9,553 nucleotides of DNA from positions 1 to 9,553 of the forward strand of contig CAYLLY010000081.1 in NCBI GenBank assembly GCA_964384595.1. Direction: 5' to 3'. Of the stretch, positions 5,226 through 9,553 are shown piece after piece. Position 1 is the stretch's first letter; the number at the start of each line of letters is the position of its first letter. Position numbers and translations under genes: made by a program. The DNA is from SCTG01 sp964384595. Its GTDB lineage: Bacteria > Nitrospirota > Nitrospiria > Nitrospirales > NS-4. The notes under the pieces were generated by a model, which saw only the letters and a list, made by a program, of their open reading frames with translations, did no database searches and was not told the origin of the DNA.

Positions 5226-6059
5226 GTGTCGGCGAAGACGGCCGCCTACAAGCAGAGCGAACGGGAAGGCTGGAACAAGTTCTCCGCCCGCTACACCAAG
5301 GTGGCGCTCCCGGAGTTCCGCCCGTTCGGCCGCCGGCTGATCGAGATGGCGGCTCTGGGCAAAGGCATGTGGGTGCTGGACGTGGCGACCGGCCCTGGCG
5401 AGCCGGCCCTCACCATCGCCCGCCGGGTGGGCCCAAGGGGCCTGGTCCTGGGGGTTGATTTCTCGCCGGTGATGGTCCGTCGGGCGCGCGGACGCGCGCA
5501 ACGCGCAGGCGCGCGCAACGCGCACTTCCGCGAGATGGACGCAGAGCGGCTCCAGCTTGAAGACATGACGTTCGACCGGGCGTTCTGCCGGTTCGGTCTG
5601 ATGCTGATGCCGAACGCCGAGCGCGCGCTGAAGGAGATGCGCCGCGTGCTGGTGCCGGGCGGGCGGGTCTCGGTCGCGGTCTGGAGCGCGCAGAGCAAGG
5701 TGAATACCCTGGGGATCGTCCGCCGTGCGCTCCAACGATATGACGCCTTCCACCCATCGCCCGGCACCCCCGACTTTTTCCGTTTCGGCAAGGTGGGCGC
5801 CGTCGAGCGGGCGCTGCGGGCGGCGGGTTTCCGGAAGGTGCGCGCGGAACGCGTGACGGTCGAGTGGGTCTTCAAAGGACCGGACGAGTTCTGGGACTCG
5901 ATGAAGAGGGGTCCATCTCTGCGGCGGGCGTTTGCCAAGGTGTCGCCAGTTGTCCGGCGGGCCGTCAAAAACGACGTTTTTTGCGCCCTGGAGAAGTTCC
6001 GGCGCCGCGGAAAGCTCCGGATTCCCAACGAAGCCGTGCTGGCGATCGGTGTTAAATGA
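5226..6059 (+). CDS. Class I SAM-dependent methyltransferase (UbiE/Methyltransf_11-like)
   Basis: The 277-aa product has a Rossmann-type methyltransferase core. Motif I is V50-LDVATGPGE-P60 (SAM-binding glycine loop), followed by the acidic ribose-binding D78 in VLGVDFS. Further on come the DMTFDRAFCRFGLMLMP segment (about 113-129), where such enzymes form strand 4, and MRRVLVPGGRVSVAVW (138-153), the classic post-III segment of UbiE/COQ5-like enzymes. The C-terminal 120 residues probably form the substrate lid. The substrate cannot be assigned; small molecules such as quinones or lipids are typical of this group. It starts at GTG with a good GGAGG and follows the unrecognised 139-aa gene by 14 bp, so the two are likely cotranscribed. 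Region 5493-5524 encodes an Arg/Ala-rich stretch containing a 15-bp direct repeat. Confidence 0.85.
   Translation: MSAKTAAYKQSEREGWNKFSARYTKVALPEFRPFGRRLIEMAALGKGMWVLDVATGPGEPALTIARRVGPRGLVLGVDFSPVMVRRARGRAQRAGARNAHFREMDAERLQLEDMTFDRAFCRFGLMLMPNAERALKEMRRVLVPGGRVSVAVWSAQSKVNTLGIVRRALQRYDAFHPSPGTPDFFRFGKVGAVERALRAAGFRKVRAERVTVEWVFKGPDEFWDSMKRGPSLRRAFAKVSPVVRRAVKNDVFCALEKFRRRGKLRIPNEAVLAIGVK
5493..5524 (+). repeat. 15-bp direct repeat with 17-bp period inside the methyltransferase gene
   Basis: CGCGCGCAACGCGCA occurs at 5493-5507 and again at 5510-5524. The 17-bp period is not a multiple of three, so the two copies are read in different frames (RAQRAGARNAH). Confidence 0.7.
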
Positions 6060-6067
6060 CGGTCGCC

Positions 6068-6096
6068 TTGAATCGGCGGCGGAGATTGTATATAAG
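6068..6096 (+). promoter_or_regulatory. Candidate sigma-70-like promoter for the small exported protein
   Basis: TTGAAT (6068-6073), exactly 17 nt, then TATAAG (6091-6096) matching five of six -10 bases. It starts 8 nt after the methyltransferase stop and leaves a leader of about 45 nt containing AGGAGG. It is the best-looking promoter in the window. Confidence 0.6.
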
Positions 6097-6134
6097 GAGT
6101 CAGGTGGTGGGTGGACGACCGGAACGATAGCCAC

Positions 6135-6140
6135 AGGAGG
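6135..6140 (+). promoter_or_regulatory. Strong ribosome binding site of the small exported protein
   Basis: A full AGGAGG with a 6-nt spacer to the ATG at 6147. It decides the start: a longer frame from 6111 exists, but its extra residues would precede a perfectly formed signal peptide. Confidence 0.85.
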
Positions 6141-6146
6141 ATCGGC

Positions 6147-6503
6147 ATGAAGAGCGTTGCGCTGCGGATGGTGGTGGTAATTCTGACCTTGGCGATCTGC
6201 GTGGCGCCGGTCGCCTGGGCGGCTGAAAAGAACAGCGGCGAGAATCCGGCGGCCGACATCGGGCTCGGGATCGCCAGCTTCCTGTGCTCCGTCCCCTACG
6301 GCGCGGCCAAAGTGGCCCTGGCGATCGTGGGCGGCGTGACGGGCGCGTTCACCTATGTCCTGTCCGGCTTCGACAAGAAATCCGCGGACGCGGTCTGGTA
6401 CACGACGATCGAGGGCGACTACGTGGTGACGCCGGATCACCTCAGAGGGAAGAAGGACCTCCGCTTCACCGGCGTCCCGCCGGAGAGCAAGGGCGGGCGC
6501 TAA
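6147..6503 (+). CDS. Small exported or membrane-associated protein, 118 aa, function unknown
   Basis: Residues 1-25 are a clear signal peptide (MKSVALRM, hydrophobic core VVVILTLAICVAPVA, cleavage site likely AWA-A at 25/26). The mature part has a second apolar, Gly/Ala-rich segment (about 37-74: ADIGLGIASF, YGAAKVALAIVGGVTGAFTYVLSG) that could be a membrane hairpin or a glycine-zipper-like helix pair. A conserved-looking tail follows with GDYVVTPDHLRGKKDLRFTG (90-109). I have the impression of similar small proteins in other environmental bacteria, but I know no assigned function. It has its own strong promoter and ribosome binding site, suggesting high expression. The hydrolase gene starts 19 bp downstream, so read-through into the next two genes is likely. 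Confidence 0.8.
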   Translation: MKSVALRMVVVILTLAICVAPVAWAAEKNSGENPAADIGLGIASFLCSVPYGAAKVALAIVGGVTGAFTYVLSGFDKKSADAVWYTTIEGDYVVTPDHLRGKKDLRFTGVPPESKGGR

Positions 6504-6522
6504 GCCGCCTGCCGGCCGCCTG

Positions 6523-7281
6523 ATGCGTAAACCTGTCATTGGGATCGCTCCGGACTTCAATCCCGGGGCCGAACTGGATGGCGGGGAAAGCGAAGCGACG
6601 GTTTTCATCCGGAACCGGTACGTCGCGGCGATCGAGGCGGCCGGCGGCATTCCATTCATCCTGCCCGTCCTCACCGACCGCGCGCTCGGCGCCACCCTGC
6701 TCGACAGGCTGGACGGCCTGATGCTGACCGGCAGCGGGCCGGACATCGATCCCCGCCGCTACGGCGAGCGCAAGCGCTTCCCATTCAAGGTCATGAGCAA
6801 GGAGCGGACGGAGTCGGAGTTCGCCCTCGTCACGGCGGCGCGCAAGCGGGACGTGCCGGTTCTGGGCATCTGCGGGGGCATGCAGCTCATGAATGTGGCG
6901 CTGGGGGGCACGCTCGTGCAGGACATCGGCAGGCAGGTGGCCGGCGCGCTGCCGCATCGCATGGACGGGCCGGCGACCGGGACGTGCCACCCGGTCACGG
7001 TCGCGCGCCGGTCGCGGCTGCATGCCGTGCTCGGGCGCGGTACCGTGCAGGTGAACAGCTCGCACCACCAGGCGGTGAAAGCCGTCCCTCGCGTGCTGGC
7101 GGTCAGCGCGGTGGCGCCCGACGGGGTCATCGAGGCGCTCGAAGACAAGTCCCGCCGGTTCTTTATCGGGGTCCAGTGGCACCCGGAGTACCTGTACCGC
7201 CGCCATCGCGTCCACCGGGCCCTCTTTGAGGCCTTCGTCAAAGCCGCCCGCGCGACCCGGCGCAGCGTGAGGCAGGCCTAG
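6523..7281 (+). CDS. Peptidase C26 / gamma-glutamyl-GABA hydrolase-like class I glutamine amidotransferase
   Basis: The 252-aa protein belongs to the PuuD-like C26 family. The nucleophile elbow is GIC117GGMQ, the catalytic dyad partners are H220 and E222 in VQWHPEY, and the family hallmark VNSSHHQ is at 177-183. These enzymes hydrolyse a gamma-glutamyl amide bond; PuuD cleaves gamma-glutamyl-GABA in putrescine breakdown. No other putrescine-pathway gene is in the window, so the substrate is open. The ATG at 6523 has no clear Shine-Dalgarno and lies 19 bp after the preceding stop. The stop codon is 3 bp before the GTG of an amino-acid permease, so uptake and hydrolysis of one compound are probably linked. 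The usual CRG in this family's elbow is CGG here, which keeps the Cys but changes the neighbouring Arg. Confidence 0.88.
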   Translation: MRKPVIGIAPDFNPGAELDGGESEATVFIRNRYVAAIEAAGGIPFILPVLTDRALGATLLDRLDGLMLTGSGPDIDPRRYGERKRFPFKVMSKERTESEFALVTAARKRDVPVLGICGGMQLMNVALGGTLVQDIGRQVAGALPHRMDGPATGTCHPVTVARRSRLHAVLGRGTVQVNSSHHQAVKAVPRVLAVSAVAPDGVIEALEDKSRRFFIGVQWHPEYLYRRHRVHRALFEAFVKAARATRRSVRQA

Positions 7282-7284
7282 CCT

Positions 7285-8715
7285 GTGCGCCGGGCCTTTC
7301 GCACCAAGTCCATCGAGCAGATCCTCGGCGACTGCGAAAGCCAGCCACACAAGCTGAAGCGGACTCTGACGGCCTTCGACCTGACCGCCCTCGGCATCGG
7401 CGCGATCATCGGCACGGGCATTTTCGTGCTGGTCGGGACCGCCGCCGTCGGCGACGGCGACCGTCCAGGCGCGGGGCCGGCCCTGGCCCTCTCCTTCGTC
7501 CTGTCCGGGACGGCCTGCCTGCTGGCCGCGCTCTGCTACGCCGAATTCGCGTCCATGATTCCCGTGGCGGGCTCGGCCTATACATACACCTATGCCACGC
7601 TGGGGGAGTTCTTCGCCTGGGTCACGGGATGGAGCCTGGTGTTGGAATACGGGATCGCCTGCGTGGCGGTTTCCATCGGCTGGTCCGGCTACTTCGTGAG
7701 CATTCTCGATCGGGCCGGCGTCCCCCTGCCCCCTGAGCTGATCAACGCCCCGTACGAAGGCGGCCTCATCAATCTGCCGGCCGTTCTCATTGTACTGGCC
7801 CTGACCGGCCTGCTCGCGATCGGCATCAAGGAGAGCGCCCGGGTGACCGGCGTCATCGTGATGATCAAGATCGCCGTCGTGCTGTTCTTCATCGCGGTCG
7901 GCGCCTCCGCAGTGGAGCCCGCCAACTGGTCTCCCTTCATGCCGAACGGGTTCGCGGGGGTCGGGGCCGCCGCCGCCGTCATCTTTTTCGCCTACATCGG
8001 CTTTGACGCCGTCTCGACCACCGCCGAGGAAGCCAGGAACCCCCAGCGCGACGTGCCGATCGGGATCATCGCCTCGCTGGGCATCTGCACGATCCTCTAT
8101 GTCGTCGTTGCGGCGGTCCTGACGGGCATCGTGCCCTATACCCGGATCCACGTGAAGGCGCCGGTGGCCGAAGCCCTGAACCAGGCTGGCATCCAATGGG
8201 GCGGGGCGCTGGTGGCGACGGGCGCGGTGGCCGGGATCACCAGCGTACTGATCGTGATGCTCCTGGGGCAGATCCGGGTGTTCTACGCGATGTCCCGGGA
8301 CGGGCTGCTGTGGCCGTGGCTCTCGGCCGTCCATCCCAGGTACGGCACACCGCACCATGCGACTCTGGTCACGGGCGTCACGGTGGCGGTCCTGGCGGGC
8401 TTTGTCCCGATCGGGGTCGCCGCGGAACTCACCAATATCGGGACGCTCTTCGCCTTCACCCTCGTCTGCGGCGCCGTGCTGGTCTTGCGGAGGACGCGCC
8501 CCGACCTGAAGCGCCCGTTTCGGACGCCCTTCGTGCCGCTTGTTCCGGCGCTGGGCATGGGAGCCTGCCTTGGGCTTATCTGGTTTCTGCCCGTCATCAC
8601 GTGGATAGGGTTCCTGGTCTGGGCCGCCGCCGGCCTAGTCCTCTATGCCGTCTATGGCTTCCGCCGCAGTAGATTAGGGAGGCAGGCCCTTGTAACGGAC
8701 AAGGCCGGCGCTTGA
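7285..8715 (+). CDS. APC-superfamily amino-acid permease (cationic amino acid transporter-like)
   Basis: The 476-aa integral membrane protein carries the APC TM1 signature FDLTALGIGAIIGTGIFVLVG (about 31-51, with G37, G39, G43, G45), which unwinds to bind the substrate amino and carboxyl groups. The second family motif is FFAYIGFDAVSTTAEEARNP, with the typical EEARNPQRDVP loop. I count about 12 hydrophobic segments, and the length is normal for the CAT/YfnA group of H+-coupled transporters. The GTG start at 7285 follows the hydrolase stop by 3 bp; GAGG at 7269-7272 is a distant Shine-Dalgarno, so coupling is likely. In the last codons, CCTTGT (8688-8693) and ACAAGG (8699-8704) form a 6-bp hairpin with a 5-nt loop but no clear T-tract. 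Substrate is unproven; paired with a PuuD-like enzyme, a gamma-glutamyl compound, amino acid or polyamine is plausible. Confidence 0.9.
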   Translation: MRRAFRTKSIEQILGDCESQPHKLKRTLTAFDLTALGIGAIIGTGIFVLVGTAAVGDGDRPGAGPALALSFVLSGTACLLAALCYAEFASMIPVAGSAYTYTYATLGEFFAWVTGWSLVLEYGIACVAVSIGWSGYFVSILDRAGVPLPPELINAPYEGGLINLPAVLIVLALTGLLAIGIKESARVTGVIVMIKIAVVLFFIAVGASAVEPANWSPFMPNGFAGVGAAAAVIFFAYIGFDAVSTTAEEARNPQRDVPIGIIASLGICTILYVVVAAVLTGIVPYTRIHVKAPVAEALNQAGIQWGGALVATGAVAGITSVLIVMLLGQIRVFYAMSRDGLLWPWLSAVHPRYGTPHHATLVTGVTVAVLAGFVPIGVAAELTNIGTLFAFTLVCGAVLVLRRTRPDLKRPFRTPFVPLVPALGMGACLGLIWFLPVITWIGFLVWAAAGLVLYAVYGFRRSRLGRQALVTDKAGA

Positions 8716-8812
8716 CTATTTATATGGAGGCAGGCACTCTACCCGGCACCCTGTCCAAGCATTCCTGCATGGAGTCCGTTTAAGAGCGCGTAAGGGTTGG
8801 AAGGAGGCGACT
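8716..8812 (+). other. Intergenic region between permease and mlaA-like gene
   Basis: These 97 bp include an AT-rich patch (TATTTATAT, 8717-8725) just after the permease stop. A TTGACT overlaps that stop (8712-8717), but no convincing -10 box lies at the right distance. I see no clear terminator. The mlaA-like gene may have its own promoter here, but I cannot place it. Confidence 0.4.
8801..8807 (+). promoter_or_regulatory. Ribosome binding site of the mlaA-like gene
   Basis: AAGGAGG, 5 nt before the GTG at 8813. It fixes a GTG start that places a signal peptide at the N-terminus. Confidence 0.85.
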
Positions 8813-9553
8813 GTGGAAAACCGGAGGACAGCACGGGGGTTCTTGTTCTTGCTGATTGGAGCGGTTGGCATCAGCCTCATCGGCGGATTCCCGGCCGTGG
8901 CCGCGGCCCAGAAAATGGAAGAGGTCGTGGTCACCGATACGAAACTCAGGACGGACGACAGCGCCGGGGATTATGATCCCTGGGAGTCCTACAATGAACC
9001 CGTCTTCCGGTTCAACTACAATCTCGACAAGCATGTCATCAAGCCGGTGGCCAAGGGCTACAACCTCTTCATCGGAGACGGCGAGAAGCAGATCATCGCG
9101 AACGTGTTCGACAACGTCGCCTTTCCGAAACGATTCGTGAACAGTCTCCTGCAGGGCAAGTTTGCGGGGGCCGGCCGGGAGATTTCGCGATTTTTGATCA
9201 ACACGACGCTCGGGGGCGCCGGCATGACCGATGTCGCCAAGTACCAATTCGGCATCGAGAGGAGCAACGAGGACACGGGCCAGACATTCGCGACGTGGGG
9301 CTGGAACCAGAGCCGCTACTTCGTGCTGCCGCTGCTGTCGCCCCTCACGGTCCGTGACACGGTGGGCTATGTCTTCGACCTGGCCTTGGATCCGGTCAAC
9401 TATTTCATTCCGCTGGCGGGCGGGATCGGGAGGACGGCCGAGGATCGGCTCAACGAGCGGGCGCTGAACATCGAAACCTTCGAGGCCGTGGAGGAAGGCA
9501 CGCTCGATCTCTACGCCGCCGTCCGCAACGCCTACCTGAAGAAGCGCGAGAAG
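8813..9553 (+). CDS. mlaA: MlaA/VacJ-family outer-membrane phospholipid transport protein, 3' end cut by window edge
   Basis: From GTG 8813 the frame stays open for 247 codons to the window edge. Residues 1-33 are a signal peptide (MENRRTARG, hydrophobic FLFLLIGAVGISLIGGFPAVA, then AAQK). The mature part follows the MlaA pattern: DPWESYNEPVFRFNYNLDKHVIKPVAKGY (55-83), NSLLQGK (110-116), GREISRFLINTTLGGAGMTDVA (121-142), NEDTGQTFATWG (152-163), YFVLPLLSPLTVRDTVG (169-185), and the DPVNYF segment (193-198). MlaA removes misplaced phospholipid from the outer leaflet of the outer membrane and passes it to MlaC and MlaFEDB. Classic MlaA is a lipoprotein; here there is no Cys at the cleavage region or anywhere in the visible 247 residues, so it should be processed by signal peptidase I. 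Family length (about 250) suggests only a short tail is missing. Whether mlaC follows is outside the window. Confidence 0.92.
   Translation, partial: MENRRTARGFLFLLIGAVGISLIGGFPAVAAAQKMEEVVVTDTKLRTDDSAGDYDPWESYNEPVFRFNYNLDKHVIKPVAKGYNLFIGDGEKQIIANVFDNVAFPKRFVNSLLQGKFAGAGREISRFLINTTLGGAGMTDVAKYQFGIERSNEDTGQTFATWGWNQSRYFVLPLLSPLTVRDTVGYVFDLALDPVNYFIPLAGGIGRTAEDRLNERALNIETFEAVEEGTLDLYAAVRNAYLKKREK

Noticed and set aside
6111..6146. Upstream extension of the small exported protein
   Set aside because: The AGGAGG at 6135-6140 lies inside this extension at ideal spacing to ATG 6147, and the signal peptide begins at 6147.
5133..6746. 537-codon open frame on the minus strand opposite the methyltransferase and small exported gene
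   Set aside because: Composition is Arg/Pro/His-rich, no motifs, and it crosses several well-supported plus-strand genes.
6466..8358. 630-codon open frame on the minus strand opposite the hydrolase and permease
   Set aside because: It is antisense to two genes with full catalytic and family motifs; its translation is Asp/Gly/His/Arg-rich with no domain pattern, as expected for a GC-rich shadow frame.
8685..8706. Hairpin at the end of the permease gene considered as a terminator
   Set aside because: The stem is only 6 bp without a following T-tract and lies inside the coding region, so I mention it only in the permease entry.

Overview
This window is GC-rich, densely coded bacterial DNA with no rRNA, tRNA, CRISPR array or intact mobile element that I can see. 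The gene content (a TatA with a long Pro/Ala-rich tail, a HEAT-repeat lipoprotein, a Cam-type gamma carbonic anhydrase with a signal sequence, a MlaA/VacJ homologue) points to a diderm (Gram-negative) bacterium. The flavour is that of Nitrospirota or a similar environmental lineage. That placement is inferred from overall resemblance and nothing in the window proves it.

Left half, minus strand (4673 down to 1): a cam-like carbonic anhydrase (4673-3972), a structured intergenic stretch, an M24 Xaa-Pro aminopeptidase-like gene (3678-2470), a second structured intergenic stretch, and then a tight four-gene run. That run is tatA-like (2181-1366), HEAT-repeat lipoprotein (1366-593), HAD-type 5'(3')-nucleotidase (596-42), and the first codons of a gene that starts exactly like DNA polymerase IV (dinB), cut by the left edge. 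These four overlap by 1 bp, overlap by 4 bp and are separated by 9 bp, so they look like one operon.

Right half, plus strand (4783 to the end), divergent from the carbonic anhydrase: an unrecognised about 139-aa protein and a SAM-dependent methyltransferase 14 bp apart; a small exported protein with its own good promoter and ribosome binding site; a peptidase C26 (PuuD-like) glutamine amidotransferase 3 bp upstream of an APC-family amino-acid permease; and a MlaA/VacJ-like protein that runs off the right edge and lacks the usual lipobox cysteine.

The least ordinary things are two. First, a pair of diverged inverted repeats of about 110 bp flanks the M24 gene (2234-2340 and 3845-3954). Their blocks of identity are separated by a hairpin whose stem sequence differs between the copies while pairing is kept. 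Second, the TatA-like protein carries, after a Pro/Ala-rich linker, a second segment resembling its own amphipathic helix.
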